A DNA stretch of 64,000 nucleotides from Samsonia erythrinae (GTDB taxonomy: Bacteria; Pseudomonadota; Gammaproteobacteria; Enterobacterales; Enterobacteriaceae), in contig NZ_SMBY01000003.1 in assembly GCF_004342665.1 (NCBI RefSeq), positions 310,001-374,000 of the forward strand. The letters run 5' to 3'. Positions within the stretch are counted from its first letter, which is position 1. Each line of letters opens with the position of its first letter. The translations under genes and the position numbers were made by a program. The notes beneath the pieces were generated by a model. It searched no databases. It saw only the letters and a list, made by a program, of their open reading frames with translations, and was not told the DNA's origin. Below are positions 18,815-29,381 of this stretch, piece after piece.

Positions 18815-19377
18815 GGCTTGTTACTCTGATTTACCGATGTCGTTATTTGTCCGTTGGCATCAACCTGAAACCACGCCGAAAGCGCTTTGTTTTCGGCTTT
18901 AAAAGCCAAACGAAAGGGGGTGATCTCGCCGCCGGGCAAAATCAGGATATCGGGATCATCACCGTTTCGTGTTTTTGCTGCTTTCTTTCCGTCGAGTTGC
19001 AATGGCTCAAGCCGCAATGTCTCCGGCAGCCTTGCCGATAGACGCGCCCGATGCGGTTGCCACCGCTGCCATTTGTAGCCCTGCCAGCGGTTGTTGCCCG
19101 CAACCGCGAGGCTATCCGATGCAGAAAGACGTTGGAGTTGATAAAACTGCCAGCGATCGGGATAAATACGCACCCCAAGCAGCGCGTCATGAATTTGGCT
19201 GGTTTCAGCGGCAAACGCTAACTGCGCCTGAAAGGAGGACAGTTGCCAGGTCGCGTCATGCTGACGCCCGGAGGGAAACGCCATGACCACCATACCGGCG
19301 GCCACCCCCGCCAGAAGCACGACCAGCATCATTTCCAGCAGGGTGAATCCCTGCTGCGTCCTTATCGATCGCTCCAT
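18811..19377 (-). CDS. outH: OutH (GspH), minor pseudopilin
   Basis: 188-residue minor pseudopilin linking the tip to the OutG shaft. Prepilin motif [27 protein letters not shown]. The body has the GspH-type globular domain (LAFAAETSQIHDALLGVRIYPDRWQFYQL). It follows outG after 52 bases without a clear terminator, so one transcript is likely. Confidence 0.93.
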   Translation of the reverse strand: MERSIRTQQGFTLLEMMLVVLLAGVAAGMVVMAFPSGRQHDATWQLSSFQAQLAFAAETSQIHDALLGVRIYPDRWQFYQLQRLSASDSLAVAGNNRWQGYKWQRWQPHRARLSARLPETLRLEPLQLDGKKAAKTRNGDDPDILILPGGEITPFRLAFKAENKALSAWFQVDANGQITTSVNQSNKP

Positions 19378-19429
19378 CGCGCTTCCGCCGTCCTTTTATC
19401 CATCACCGTGGGCGCGCCGCCGCCCTGCA

Positions 19430-19870
19430 TTATTTCTTATCAAGATTCCAGTTGCCGATATCATCTTCCGTTTCCGGCATGCCATCCGGCCCCAGAGAAA
19501 AAATATCCAGCTTACCGTGCTGACCGGGGTTCAAAAGCTGATAATCCGCCCCCCACGGATCCTGCGGCAGGCGACGAATATACCCCTCCTCCGGGTAATT
19601 ACGCGGCTCAGGCTGTACCGTCGGTTTGGCGACCAGCGCCTTCAGCCCCTGCTCCGTTGACGGATAGCGGTTGTTATCCAGCTTGTACATATCGAGTGCG
19701 CTTTCCAGAGAAACAATATCGCTGACGGCTTTTTGCCGATCCGCCTTCTCCTTGTTCCCCATCAGGTTTGGCACCACCAGACTGGCCAGTACGCCAAGAA
19801 TCACGATCACTACCATAATTTCCAACAGGGTAAAACCACGTTGCCCCTTACCACGCTGATACTGTTGCAT
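19430..19870 (-). CDS. outG: OutG (GspG), major pseudopilin
   Basis: 146-residue major pseudopilin that forms the periplasmic pseudopilus driving secretion. Leader MQQYQRGKGQRG, then FTLLEIMVVIVILGVLASLVVPN with Glu at mature position 5. The conserved calcium-binding C-terminal loop is visible (DPWGADYQL, DIFSLGPDGMPETEDD). The high sequence conservation makes this the most certain call of the cluster. Confidence 0.96.
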   Translation of the reverse strand: MQQYQRGKGQRGFTLLEIMVVIVILGVLASLVVPNLMGNKEKADRQKAVSDIVSLESALDMYKLDNNRYPSTEQGLKALVAKPTVQPEPRNYPEEGYIRRLPQDPWGADYQLLNPGQHGKLDIFSLGPDGMPETEDDIGNWNLDKK

Positions 19871-19902
19871 CCTTACTTTTCCTCGATCAATTATTCGTGC
19901 TG

Positions 19903-21129
19903 TTACGCACTCATTAAGGTATTCAATTGCAGAATCGGTTGCAGGATCGCCAGGACGATAAACAACACCACCACCGCCATGCTGACCACCAGCAGCGGTT
20001 CAAATAACCCCAACGCCAGCGTCATCTGCGAACTGAATTCACGATCCTGATTATCTGCCGCCCGCTCCAGCATGCCGTCCAACTCGCCGCTGCGTTCACC
20101 GCTGGCGATCATATGGCGCATCATTGGAGGGAAGAGCGCGGTCTGTTCCAGTGCCTTATGCAGACTGACGCCTTCTCGCACCGCGTCCGTCGCCAAAGAG
20201 AGCCGATAACGGGCATAGTCATTACTCATGACATCGCCGCTGATGCGCATCGCCTGTAGCAACGGCACCGCACTGGCATTCAGGATGCTGAGCGTTCGCG
20301 CATAACGGGCTGTGTTCAAGCCGCGAGCAATACGGCCAAGTAGCGGTAAATAAAGTAAACGCCGGTGAAAGCCGATGCGGCGTTGTTCCTGACGCAACAT
20401 CACTCGCAGCGCCACACCGACGCCCAGCAGCGCCAGCAACACCCATGGCCCGAACGTGCGCACGGCATCGCTGATTCCCATCAGAACCCGGGTTGAGAGC
20501 GGCAGCGCCTGCTTCATGTGAATAAACTGCTCTACGACCTTCGGCACCACGACAGACAGCAAAATGCTCACGACGGCGATGGCGACAACGGTCAGTACGC
20601 AGGGATAGATCATCGCCTGCTGTATGCGGCTACGCATCTGCTGGCGCTGTTCGGTGTAGTCCGCCAGCCGGTTCAATACCTCATCCAGATGGCCGGAGGT
20701 TTCGCCGGCGGCCACCATCGCGCAGTACAATCGCTCAAAGCTGCCGGGGAAGCACTTCATGGCATCCGCCAGCGAATGCCCTTCCATGACCTTGCTGCGC
20801 ACCGCCGCCATCAGTTGGCTGAGATGCGGCTTTTCGCTCTGTTTCGCCACGGCGTCCAGCGCTTCTTCCAACGGCAGGGACGCGGCGACTAACGTTGCCA
20901 ACTGGCGCGTCAATAACGCCAGATCGGCGGTACTGATGCGATGCTGACGTCGCAAAGAGAAGCCAACAGAACGAGATTCCCGCGGTTCGTTGCGGCTTTC
21001 GTCAACCGACAGCGGCACCAACCCGCGTTCTCGCAATAGCTGACGCACCTGTCTGGCCGAATCGGCCTCCTGACTGCCACGGCATTTTTTCCCCTGCGTA
21101 TTCAGCGCCTGATACTGGTACTGCGCCAT
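19903..21129 (-). CDS. outF: OutF (GspF), inner-membrane platform protein
   Basis: 408-residue polytopic protein with three membrane segments and two homologous cytosolic domains, the central platform component contacting OutE and OutL. Family motifs include [19 protein letters not shown]-like [34 protein letters not shown] (as MIYPCVL) and [16 protein letters not shown]. It starts one base after the outE stop. Confidence 0.95.
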   Translation of the reverse strand: MAQYQYQALNTQGKKCRGSQEADSARQVRQLLRERGLVPLSVDESRNEPRESRSVGFSLRRQHRISTADLALLTRQLATLVAASLPLEEALDAVAKQSEKPHLSQLMAAVRSKVMEGHSLADAMKCFPGSFERLYCAMVAAGETSGHLDEVLNRLADYTEQRQQMRSRIQQAMIYPCVLTVVAIAVVSILLSVVVPKVVEQFIHMKQALPLSTRVLMGISDAVRTFGPWVLLALLGVGVALRVMLRQEQRRIGFHRRLLYLPLLGRIARGLNTARYARTLSILNASAVPLLQAMRISGDVMSNDYARYRLSLATDAVREGVSLHKALEQTALFPPMMRHMIASGERSGELDGMLERAADNQDREFSSQMTLALGLFEPLLVVSMAVVVLFIVLAILQPILQLNTLMSA

Positions 21130-21130
21130 G

Positions 21131-22627
21131 TCATTCCTCTTTGGTTACGCGGACCACTTCTTCCCAGGTAGTAAGCCCCGCCAGTACCTTGTCCAATCCG
21201 TCCTGACGGATTGTCGTCCGACTCGCCCCCAGCATCTGTGCAATCGCGACTTCGCCATCACGACGATGGATCGCGGCGCGAACATCATCATTGATCAACA
21301 CCAGTTCATGGATCCCAATTCGCCCCCGGTAGCCGGTAAAACTACACTGTGAGCAGCCAACGGGGCTCTGCAACAACGTACCGGGTGCGATCCCCATCTG
21401 CTTAGCCTGTGCGGGCTCAACGGGAAGCGGCTGGCGACAGTCAGGGCACAGCGTTCTGACCAGACGTTGTGCTAATACGCCCAGCAACGAGGTTGACAGC
21501 AGGAACGGCTCGACGCCCATGTCCTGCAAACGAGAAAGCGCGCCCAGCGCGCTGTTGGTATGCAGTGTCGATAAAACGAGATGCCCGGTCAGCGATGCCT
21601 GAACCGCAATCTGCGCCGTTTCACCATCGCGGATCTCCCCAACCAGCACCACGTCCGGGTCCTGACGCAAAATAGCGCGCAGCCCGCGGGCAAACGTCAT
21701 ATCCACCTTGGGGTTCACCTGCGTTTGCCCGATGCCTTCCAGTTCATATTCGATGGGATCTTCCACCGTCATGATATTGCGCTCCGCGGCGTTCAGTCGG
21801 CTAAGCGCGGCATAGAGCGTGGTGCTTTTTCCCGAACCTGTCGGGCCGGTTACCAGAATAATGCCATGCGGTCGATGGATCAGGCTGTCCAGCCGCTGCC
21901 GATTGCTTTGCGACATGCCCAACAGTTCAAGATCGAGCTTGACGCTGTTTTTATCCAGCAAGCGCAGCACCACTCGTTCACCGTAGTTTGAAGGCAACGT
22001 TGAGACGCGGACGTCAATCGCCCGCCCGCCAACCCGCAACGCCATACGCCCGTCTTGCGGAATACGCTTTTCCGCGATATCCAACTTGGCCATGACTTTA
22101 ATACGCGATACCAACAGCGACGCCAGCTTACGCTGCGGGCGCAGAATTTCGCGCAATACGCCATCCACACGAAAGCGGATCAGCAAATAGCGCTCATAGG
22201 TTTCAATATGGATATCCGATGCTTTATTTTTAATCGCCTCAGTCAACATCGCGTTGATCAGGCGAATAATCGGCGCGTCGTCGTCCGCATCGAGCAAATC
22301 ATCGCTGTCCGGGAGCTCTTCCGCCAGCGTATAGAAATCCATCTCATTGCCGATGTCCTCCATCAGACGTCGCGCCTCTTCCGAATCGCGCTGATAGCTC
22401 ATGACAAGCTGCCGTTCGAATTCGTCTTCGGTGACTCGCTCAATCCTGAGCGAACACCCGGCAATCCGACGCGCTTCCAACAAGGCAGCCGGCGAGGTCT
22501 GCGCGACGCAAATCGTCTGCAAGCTCGCGTCATTCTCCTTTTGCAGCAACAGGATTTGCTGCGCCCGCGCATAGGCGAAAGGCAGCAGGGGACGTGACTC
22601 CATGGCGGAAGAGGCAATGTCGCTCAT
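21131..22627 (-). CDS. outE: OutE (GspE), secretion ATPase
   Basis: 498-residue cytosolic hexameric ATPase that powers the Out system. In order: an N-terminal domain that binds OutL, Walker [10 protein letters not shown], the Asp box [14 protein letters not shown], the His box [15 protein letters not shown], and a four-cysteine zinc domain (CPDC ... GCSQC). Length matches GspE. It overlaps outD by four bases. Confidence 0.96.
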   Translation of the reverse strand: MSDIASSAMESRPLLPFAYARAQQILLLQKENDASLQTICVAQTSPAALLEARRIAGCSLRIERVTEDEFERQLVMSYQRDSEEARRLMEDIGNEMDFYTLAEELPDSDDLLDADDDAPIIRLINAMLTEAIKNKASDIHIETYERYLLIRFRVDGVLREILRPQRKLASLLVSRIKVMAKLDIAEKRIPQDGRMALRVGGRAIDVRVSTLPSNYGERVVLRLLDKNSVKLDLELLGMSQSNRQRLDSLIHRPHGIILVTGPTGSGKSTTLYAALSRLNAAERNIMTVEDPIEYELEGIGQTQVNPKVDMTFARGLRAILRQDPDVVLVGEIRDGETAQIAVQASLTGHLVLSTLHTNSALGALSRLQDMGVEPFLLSTSLLGVLAQRLVRTLCPDCRQPLPVEPAQAKQMGIAPGTLLQSPVGCSQCSFTGYRGRIGIHELVLINDDVRAAIHRRDGEVAIAQMLGASRTTIRQDGLDKVLAGLTTWEEVVRVTKEE

Positions 22628-24657
22628 TTCCCCCCCGCCGGGTAAAATGCCGCGATGGACGCCTGCACCTGACGAAACGTGTAGGCGTTCCCCCCCTCAG
22701 GCAGACGTAGTAAGTCGTTGCTTAACGTCCCTTCGCCGCGTTGAACATCACGCTGCTGTTCTTGTTCATCGCTGAACGCGCGGTACTTACTGACGGAGGC
22801 GCTTTGATATTGACTGCGATCGCGGATGATAGAAGGTCGGATAAACAGCATCAGGTTGCGTTTTGACATCTGTCGACTATTTGAGCGGAACAAATAGCCG
22901 AGAAGAGGAATATCCCCCAGCAGGGGAACTTTATCGGCGGTTTCACGCGAGCTTTTATCCAGCAGCCCGCCAACAACGACGGTTTCCCCGCTGCTGACCA
23001 GCACCGCGTTACTCACCGTTCGCGTGTTGAAGGTTGCGCCAAGATCCGAACTGCCGCTGGAGGCTGAATCCGCCACGCTGGACACCTCCTGTTCGATCTC
23101 CAGCAGTACCGCATCGCCTTCATTAATTTGCGGCTTCACCTTCAGTTTGATCCCGACTGTTTTGCGTTCCACCGTTTGGAAAATATTGTCACCGGACGTC
23201 GTTTGTGAACCCGCCAATACGGGAACTTCCTGACCGACGTTAAAGGTGGCTTCCATGTTATCCAGCGTCACAATACTGGGCGTCGCCAGAATATCGTTTT
23301 TGCTATTGCTGGAGATCGCCGTCAGCAACATGCTCCAGTTTCCCTGATAGAAACCCGCGGCGATCCCGTTAAAACTGTTCAACGCGCTGGTCGCGGCATT
23401 GCTTACCGTCCCACCCTGCCGATACTGATCGGCGCCCATGACCATGGTCGAAATAGGCAGACCGGTATTGGTAAACTGCGTCATTCCCGCATTTTTGTTC
23501 GACCACTGAATCCCCAGGTTCATCCCGTCGGCGTCCTGCACTTCCGCGATGATCGCTTCGACCAAGACCTGCGGACGACGGATATCCAACTGCGTGATGA
23601 CCTGCTCCAGATCGCGCATGATATCGGGCGCGGCATTCACGATCAGCGAGTTGGTCTGTTCGTGCGCCTTAATTGAAATATCTTTGCGCAGCGCGGGCAG
23701 CGCATTTTGCTGGTCGGTCTGGATACTGTCGCCGACACCGGTGAGCACCTCCACCAGATCGGCGGCTTTGGCGTACTTGAGATAGATGACCTTGGTATTG
23801 CCCTGCACCGCCTGCTGGCGATCGAGCTGTTTGATCATATCGATGACGCGCTGGCGCGAATTGGGCTCTCCGCGCACCAGCACCGAGTTGGTTCGTTCAT
23901 CGGCGACCACATTGGCGGTCAACATGCCCGGCAAAGCGGTTTTTTCGTCCATCTTGTTCAGTTCATTCACCATCTTCACCACGTCCGCCGAAGACGCGTA
24001 AGACAGAGGCACGCTGATGACATTCCGATCGCCGGTTTTATCCACCCGCTCGACAATCGCCATCAGCCGCTTGATCACCCCGGCTCTCCCGGTCATCAGC
24101 AACACGTTCGAGGGTTCATAATGCACCACGCTCCCCGCCCCGGCGTTATCATTCAACTGGCGCAACAGCGGCGCCAGGTCGCGCGCGGCTACGTTGTTAA
24201 CCGGCACGACGCGCGTAACGACTTCATCACCAACCCCCGGCTGCTCATCGCTGGCCAACGGCATGGACGTAGATTTCGCATCCTTCGAGCGAATAATTTT
24301 CAATACGTTGTTATCCATCGGAATAACCGTAAACCCATACACATCCAGCACGCTCAGAAAGAACTGGTAATACTGTTCTTCATTCATCATGTCATAGCTG
24401 CGTACGGTGATGGTTCCGCTCACCGACGGATCGATAATGACGGTTTTGTTCAGGTTCTTACTGACGGTATTAATAAACTCCTGAATATCCGTACCCTTAA
24501 AACTGGCGGAGAATTCGGCGCTCACGGCGAATGACGACGCCATCAGCAAAACCCCCCCACCGAGCCATAACAGGCTTTTACGGCGCACATGATCAAGCCA
24601 TCGGTTTTTATAGTTAAAAAATCCCTGTTCCTTGCTAAACAAATTAGTGGTCTCCAT
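22624..24657 (-). CDS. outD: OutD (GspD), type II secretin
   Basis: Outer-membrane secretin forming the exit channel for folded enzymes. From the ATG at 24657 the product is 677 residues. The start lies inside the end of outC, so the frames overlap by 14 bases. An alternative later start would give the usual ~650. After the membrane-like signal ([19 protein letters not shown]) come the N0 to N3 domains ([47 protein letters not shown]), then the secretin barrel with [12 protein letters not shown] and [14 protein letters not shown]. The C-terminal tail is the binding region for the pilotin OutS. Confidence 0.95.
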   Translation of the reverse strand: METTNLFSKEQGFFNYKNRWLDHVRRKSLLWLGGGVLLMASSFAVSAEFSASFKGTDIQEFINTVSKNLNKTVIIDPSVSGTITVRSYDMMNEEQYYQFFLSVLDVYGFTVIPMDNNVLKIIRSKDAKSTSMPLASDEQPGVGDEVVTRVVPVNNVAARDLAPLLRQLNDNAGAGSVVHYEPSNVLLMTGRAGVIKRLMAIVERVDKTGDRNVISVPLSYASSADVVKMVNELNKMDEKTALPGMLTANVVADERTNSVLVRGEPNSRQRVIDMIKQLDRQQAVQGNTKVIYLKYAKAADLVEVLTGVGDSIQTDQQNALPALRKDISIKAHEQTNSLIVNAAPDIMRDLEQVITQLDIRRPQVLVEAIIAEVQDADGMNLGIQWSNKNAGMTQFTNTGLPISTMVMGADQYRQGGTVSNAATSALNSFNGIAAGFYQGNWSMLLTAISSNSKNDILATPSIVTLDNMEATFNVGQEVPVLAGSQTTSGDNIFQTVERKTVGIKLKVKPQINEGDAVLLEIEQEVSSVADSASSGSSDLGATFNTRTVSNAVLVSSGETVVVGGLLDKSSRETADKVPLLGDIPLLGYLFRSNSRQMSKRNLMLFIRPSIIRDRSQYQSASVSKYRAFSDEQEQQRDVQRGEGTLSNDLLRLPEGGNAYTFRQVQASIAAFYPAGGK

Positions 24658-25513
24658 CCAGTGCCAGATATATCTCTTGCCGCTGACCATCACGTTCGAT
24701 GGTCAAATTGAATTTGTTCATCCCTGCCAATTGCGCCACCGCCTGCCGCGCCTGATCCTCATCGCGTAAATCCATGCCGTTTAATGACACGGCGAGATCG
24801 TGATCCTGCAAGCCTGCGCGGTAGAAAAGGTCGGGATTTTTCCCCGGATTTAACTGATAGCCTTTCAGCACCTCTTCTTCCGTGACGGGAGAAATAGAGA
24901 GGTAATCCAGCACCGTTACCGGGGATTTTTGGCGTTCTTCTTTCAATTGGCTGAATGCGCCGGAAGCACGCGGCGCATTTCCGTCGGGCACGTGTTCTTC
25001 CTGATACAAATGCAGCGCTTCGTAGCGCCCTTGATAGCGGATCACGACTCGATCGGCAGAGATAGTCACAACGTTAGCTTCATAGCCCGGCACCGCATCA
25101 CCCACCCCGCGGCTATATTGCTGACTATCTTTAGCGATAATGGCGATCGAACGGCTGGCGTCTTCGCTCGCCAACACGCCGGTCAGGCTGATATTGAGTG
25201 AGGTAGAGGGGATCTCGCCGGATAGCGCGCCGCCAGAAACGGCGGCGGGGTCCGTCACGGACGCATGCCCGAATAGGGTGAAATCGTGCGGCGCGGCGGG
25301 CTGTTCTTTTGCCTGCGCTGGCGTGACCGAAACGCTGGTAATCGGTGAGCGATCAGGCAAAAGAACACGCCATGTCAGTACGGCTAATTGCTGGCAGATC
25401 AGCAGCAAAATTATCCCCAACACGACGCGTCGAATCAGTGGCGCTGGCAGTGACCGGAGTGTGATGAGCAGCGAATGAAAAGACGGGTATTTTAACGCTT
25501 GCGAGCGTGCCAT
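24644..25513 (-). CDS. outC: OutC (GspC), inner-membrane clamp protein
   Basis: 289-residue bitopic protein that connects the inner-membrane platform to OutD and helps select substrates. A cytosolic N-terminus is followed by one membrane helix (about residues 27-47, RRVVLGIILLLICQQLAVL). Then comes the homology region (FTLFGHASV, LNISLTGVLASEDASRSIAII) and a C-terminal PDZ domain (YQLNPGKNPDLFYRAGLQDHDLAVSLNGMDLRD). First of the out train; pehX ends 50 bases upstream. Confidence 0.95.
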   Translation of the reverse strand: MARSQALKYPSFHSLLITLRSLPAPLIRRVVLGIILLLICQQLAVLTWRVLLPDRSPITSVSVTPAQAKEQPAAPHDFTLFGHASVTDPAAVSGGALSGEIPSTSLNISLTGVLASEDASRSIAIIAKDSQQYSRGVGDAVPGYEANVVTISADRVVIRYQGRYEALHLYQEEHVPDGNAPRASGAFSQLKEERQKSPVTVLDYLSISPVTEEEVLKGYQLNPGKNPDLFYRAGLQDHDLAVSLNGMDLRDEDQARQAVAQLAGMNKFNLTIERDGQRQEIYLALDGDH

Positions 25514-25563
25514 AAATCATCATCCATAATATCCCCCACGCCCGCTGGCGCAGGGGAAATGCC

Positions 25564-27543
25564 TTATTCCGTTGCGGCTTCCCGGGTGATGGTTTCATCA
25601 CCGTCGGTCGTCAGCGCGGCATCCTTATTTACACGGTCTTCCAGCCTGATATTTTCGACATGCGCGAAATTCCAGGCTCCCGGTACATCCTCAAAAATGA
25701 CATTCTTAAATTCGCTGTTCTTCAGGAATGTGATTAACGTGGCTTTTGTCCCTTTGAATTTGACATTTTCAAAGTGAAAGCCTTGATGGTAAGCATCACG
25801 TCCGAAAGAGAACCCATAAGCCTCTGCCATTTCAGCAACGGTCATGCCATCAACCAGGATGCTGTTTTTATTCGCTGAACCATCGACAGTAACGTTGGCA
25901 ACCGTCACATCGCGGAACTGCGCGGGGGCGGCCGCGGGCTGGGTATCGTTCACATCGGCTTTATATTTGATGGTGAACACAAACGGTTCTTTGACAATAT
26001 CACGCATCGCATTATTTCGGAATACCACGTCACGCGAGCCGCCGCCATAATAAGGGCGACTCTTCATGCGCAAGCCAACATCCGTCTTGTACATGACATT
26101 ATCTTCAGCAACAATTTTTTCAATCCAGGCGCCGGTATGGCTCCCCGTGACGATCGCGCCATGTCCGCGCCGGAAGTAGTTATTGAAGATCCAGGCGCCG
26201 CTTTGCGCTTGTTGCCCCCGCGTCGCCACTTCGGCGCCGTACCCTGCCGCAAAGTTTACGCTGTCATCACCAGTATCAAAAAAGTTATTGAATACCATAA
26301 CATTTTGGCTATTACCAAACTCGATACCATCGGCATTATTGGCATCATACGTCGTATGCGCCAGCGCATTCATCGCCACATTTTCAGATTCCAGGACCAT
26401 CACGCCGTGAAACGCGGGATTCAGGATCGTCAGCCCCTCCAGATACAGATTGCTGACGCCGCGTAGCGTCATCAGGCTGGAGCGCCGATTTTTATACGCC
26501 TCATCCAGCAACATTCCTTCGGCAAGCGCTTTGGCCGTCTGGTCTTTCGCCAGTATGCCATCGCGAGCAACATTTGCGGCTTTGCTCGCGCGATAGAGCG
26601 GCAATACGTTGTTTAATTCATCAGTTTCATTAATGTTATCGTCGTCGATTTTAACACCGCGCGTCCAGCCGTTGCCATCAATGGTACCCTGCCCGACGAT
26701 ACGAATATTCCTGAACGTACCGGCGTGGCTGCTGCCTTTATCATTTCCTTCAAGTACGTTAATCAGCGAGGGCGGACGCTTCGGCAACGTGGGCGAAGTA
26801 TACGGGTAGAGGAAGTAGCCGCGTGCCAGTGGGTAATCGTCCCCGTTGTCCGAACCGAGCAGCGTCGCACCCTTTGCAACTTCAAACGTCATATCGCTGT
26901 GCAGGAACAGCGCACCAGTTTTAAACGTTCCCCCGTCAACCACGACCTTACAGCCTTTCGGATACGCCGCCGGGGTACAGTCGTCAATCGCTTTCTGAAT
27001 CGCCAGCGTATCGTTCGTTACACCATCCCCTTTCGCGCCATAGTTGGTCACATTCAATGTCGCTGGTGTCGCCGTGGTCTTCTGAACAACCGCTTCACTG
27101 TCAGCCGATTCTTTTCCATCCTCATAAACCGCGCGAACCGTAAAGCGGTATTCCGTTTCCGGCGACAGTTTCGTCACCTTAAAATTATGGAAACTGACGC
27201 GGACATGCCAGTTGGCGCTATCTATCGTATTGTAGAAATTATCGATGTAGGGCTTCGCCGGCGAGTGCGCGTTCTGATTCTCAATCGTCCCGCCCAGAAG
27301 CGTTCCATTCATATAAACGTGGTAATCCTTAATAACGGCCGCGGGTTTTTCTGGCTTTTCCCAAACCAGAACCACGCTTTCATCATCATAAGCCAGCGTT
27401 GGCACTTTCAGATTCTGGGGCGCGGCGGCGCGATCAACCCCCACATTCGGCGTTGAGTCGCTATCGCTGCATCCGGCAATCAGACCACTCAGGATAAATG
27501 CCGCACAGAGCGTCAGGCGAGTACGAGGTAATAAATAAGTCAT
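25564..27543 (-). CDS. pehX: PehX-like exo-poly-alpha-D-galacturonosidase, predicted lipoprotein
   Basis: GH28 enzyme predicted to release digalacturonate from polygalacturonate ends, feeding pectin catabolism. The 659-residue product has a lipoprotein signal ending LSGLIAGC (Cys about residue 25, Ser at +2), a fibronectin-III domain (about 35-155), then a right-handed beta helix. Catalytic-type motifs are NADGIEFG, DTGDDSVNF, GSHTGAW and LRMKSRP, the GH28 Asp, Asp-Asp, His and Arg-x-Lys sets. The ATG at 27543 has AGGA seven bases upstream. It heads the out train and shares a KdgR-box region with outB. The name is by family and context. Confidence 0.88.
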   Translation of the reverse strand: MTYLLPRTRLTLCAAFILSGLIAGCSDSDSTPNVGVDRAAAPQNLKVPTLAYDDESVVLVWEKPEKPAAVIKDYHVYMNGTLLGGTIENQNAHSPAKPYIDNFYNTIDSANWHVRVSFHNFKVTKLSPETEYRFTVRAVYEDGKESADSEAVVQKTTATPATLNVTNYGAKGDGVTNDTLAIQKAIDDCTPAAYPKGCKVVVDGGTFKTGALFLHSDMTFEVAKGATLLGSDNGDDYPLARGYFLYPYTSPTLPKRPPSLINVLEGNDKGSSHAGTFRNIRIVGQGTIDGNGWTRGVKIDDDNINETDELNNVLPLYRASKAANVARDGILAKDQTAKALAEGMLLDEAYKNRRSSLMTLRGVSNLYLEGLTILNPAFHGVMVLESENVAMNALAHTTYDANNADGIEFGNSQNVMVFNNFFDTGDDSVNFAAGYGAEVATRGQQAQSGAWIFNNYFRRGHGAIVTGSHTGAWIEKIVAEDNVMYKTDVGLRMKSRPYYGGGSRDVVFRNNAMRDIVKEPFVFTIKYKADVNDTQPAAAPAQFRDVTVANVTVDGSANKNSILVDGMTVAEMAEAYGFSFGRDAYHQGFHFENVKFKGTKATLITFLKNSEFKNVIFEDVPGAWNFAHVENIRLEDRVNKDAALTTDGDETITREAATE

Positions 27544-28304
27544 AAGCATTCCTGTATTTTTACTCTTATGGTGCCCGATATCTTTCACCATGCGACAGCG
27601 TGATGACCGCATCGTGACCGTTATTGGACAGAAGGTTTACTGCGTCATCGTCGATATCCGGCAAGCCGCCTGGTGCGCAATCGGCTTGCCAAACAGCAGA
27701 GGCTCATGAGCGCAGGGGTTCTCCATCGGTAAAAGTGCAACGCCCGAGTCATCGCCGCGGAGAATCCTTTTCTCTGGCATGGTTAAATAATAAAAACCCC
27801 CATACAACGCCCTGCATTATTAATTGCCTATTCTAAAATTCATTTTTTATAATTTAACGCCTGCCCGTCGCATTGCCTGCAGATAAAAAGCAGGAACACG
27901 TGGTGAAACGTTAGCAATCAATACTGAACATTTAAAAAAATAGATCGCAACCTGACTATTTTAAGGTTATCTTTTGACGCCAACAAACAAAAAAGAAACA
28001 ATATAACCGAAATTATAAAACGTAGTTTCATCAAATCAAATTCATACGTTTTTTTTGCGACTCGCATCAATATTTCATTCTTTATTATTATGATTAAAAT
28101 TATTTTTAATAAAAATTAATGCGGGTCACACAACCGGGAAAATCCGTTTTAATCTTTCCGATATTACAAAATAAAAGGAAAACGAACGCCTCCGACGGCC
28201 TGACTTTCGTTTATGATGTTATCAGCCGGACTCAATCAGCACGGACGTTGGCGCCCGCATTCGGACAGACAACAACATCAGGACAACCCTTTAAGGATTC
28301 GCGC
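27544..28304. other. pehX-outB divergent regulatory region
   Basis: 761 bases with no convincing gene. The central part (about 27780-28120) is very AT-rich and should hold both divergent promoters. It contains the KdgR box at 28014-28032. The frame open from 28119 upstream of outB lacks a ribosome-binding site and is not used. Confidence 0.6.
28014..28032. promoter_or_regulatory. KdgR box between pehX and outB
   Basis: tataaaacgtagtttcatc matches the KdgR consensus AATRAAAYRnnrTTTCATT in nearly all informative positions. KdgR represses pectinolysis and out genes in soft-rot bacteria until 2-keto-3-deoxygluconate accumulates. The site is placed to control pehX-outC-O on one side and outB on the other. 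Inferred from sequence. Confidence 0.75.
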
Positions 28305-28865
28305 ATGGATAACGCACCCGTCTCTTCACAGCCAGCGCTGCTGACCAAATACCCGGTACCGGGCTATCTGATGATCATTTATGCCCTGCTTTTTATCGCG
28401 CTCGGCTGGTTCAGCCACCAGCGCTGGGGCAGCGCGGCATGTGCGATATCCTCACAGATCACTCACGCTTCCGCTTTACCGACCTCAGGCGAACAAACGA
28501 CGTCGGCATCAGCGTTGACCCTGCCTGAAAAAAACGCGCCTGAGGATACGCCAGCGCCTCCGGAGAAAAAAGCCATGCTGCCGCTCCCCGCCATTCGCGA
28601 TGGTGATATTCCGCCGCTCACCTACAGCGCCCATGTTTATACCTCGGACGAGGCAAAACGCAGCATTACGCTTAATGGTCAGCAATTCCATGAAGGCGAC
28701 GTCCCCGTCGAAGGGTTGATTATTGAACAGATTCAGCATGATATGACGATTTTCAGCGTTGAGGGCGAGGCGTTTATTCTGGAAGCGCTGGAGGACTGGC
28801 CGGGCGGAAAATTCAAGGAGCGTGAATATTCCGCCGACGATGAGAATGGTGAGTCGACGCCTTAA
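28305..28865 (+). CDS. outB: OutB (GspB), secretin-associated protein
   Basis: 186-residue bitopic inner-membrane protein. The ATG at 28305 has AAGGA upstream; the frame is open to 28119 but without a ribosome-binding site. A membrane helix (about residues 19-36, YLMIIYALLFIALGWF) is followed by a proline/alanine-rich linker and the C-terminal GspB domain (LTYSAHVYTSDEAKRSITLNG, FSVEGEAFILEALEDWPG). OutB is reported to bind OutD in related bacteria and may help place or stabilise the secretin. The stop codon overlaps the outS stop on the other strand. Confidence 0.88.
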   Translation: MDNAPVSSQPALLTKYPVPGYLMIIYALLFIALGWFSHQRWGSAACAISSQITHASALPTSGEQTTSASALTLPEKNAPEDTPAPPEKKAMLPLPAIRDGDIPPLTYSAHVYTSDEAKRSITLNGQQFHEGDVPVEGLIIEQIQHDMTIFSVEGEAFILEALEDWPGGKFKEREYSADDENGESTP

Positions 28866-29275
28866 CGATAATTGCGGATGTCATCAATAAACGGCATTAA
28901 CGTGCGGTTAAACGCTGAACACTGCGTCGCCTTTGGCGTACTGTCTTTCAACAGCCCCTGATACAGGCTTTCACTCCGCTGCGTTAAAGCCTGGTCATTC
29001 ACCGTCTTCCACCCTCTCTGTGTCGCTACGGCTGACGCCACATTAACAATGGTGGCATCATCAGGGAGATCGCTGCGGCTGCACTGCGTTTGGAGATATC
29101 GCGTGCCTGCCACCAGCGATGCCAGTTGATTTAATTGATCGTTAGAAGAAACCGTTACCGCAGAAGGCTGACCCACCACCGTTCCCTTGTGAGCAGACGT
29201 CCCCGTTTGCTGACACCCTACCAACGTAACGCACAACAGCGTTAACGCAGAATATTGAGACAAAGATAACAACAT
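28862..29275 (-). CDS. outS: OutS (GspS), secretin pilotin lipoprotein
   Basis: 137-residue outer-membrane lipoprotein that escorts OutD to the outer membrane. The signal MLLSLSQYSALTLLCVTLVGC ends in a lipobox with the lipidated Cys near residue 21. The mature helical domain has conserved-looking cysteines (QTQCSR, KATQCSAF). Two in-frame ATGs exist; the one at 29275 is preferred because AGGA stands eight bases before it, whereas it almost touches the ATG at 29284. Convergent with outB and downstream of alaC. Confidence 0.88.
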   Translation of the reverse strand: MLLSLSQYSALTLLCVTLVGCQQTGTSAHKGTVVGQPSAVTVSSNDQLNQLASLVAGTRYLQTQCSRSDLPDDATIVNVASAVATQRGWKTVNDQALTQRSESLYQGLLKDSTPKATQCSAFNRTLMPFIDDIRNYR

Positions 29276-29381
29276 GATACTCATCCTGATTGAGATTAAC
29301 GGGAGGCATTCTAACAAATGATAAGGCGCTGTCACGGCATGTTTACGCCGCTCCCGGAGTGCTTTCCGCGAGCGGCGAAGA

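Noticed and set aside
28119-28304. 62-codon N-terminal extension of OutB
   Set aside because: It lacks a ribosome-binding site and a family-like sequence; the ATG at 28305 has AAGGA.
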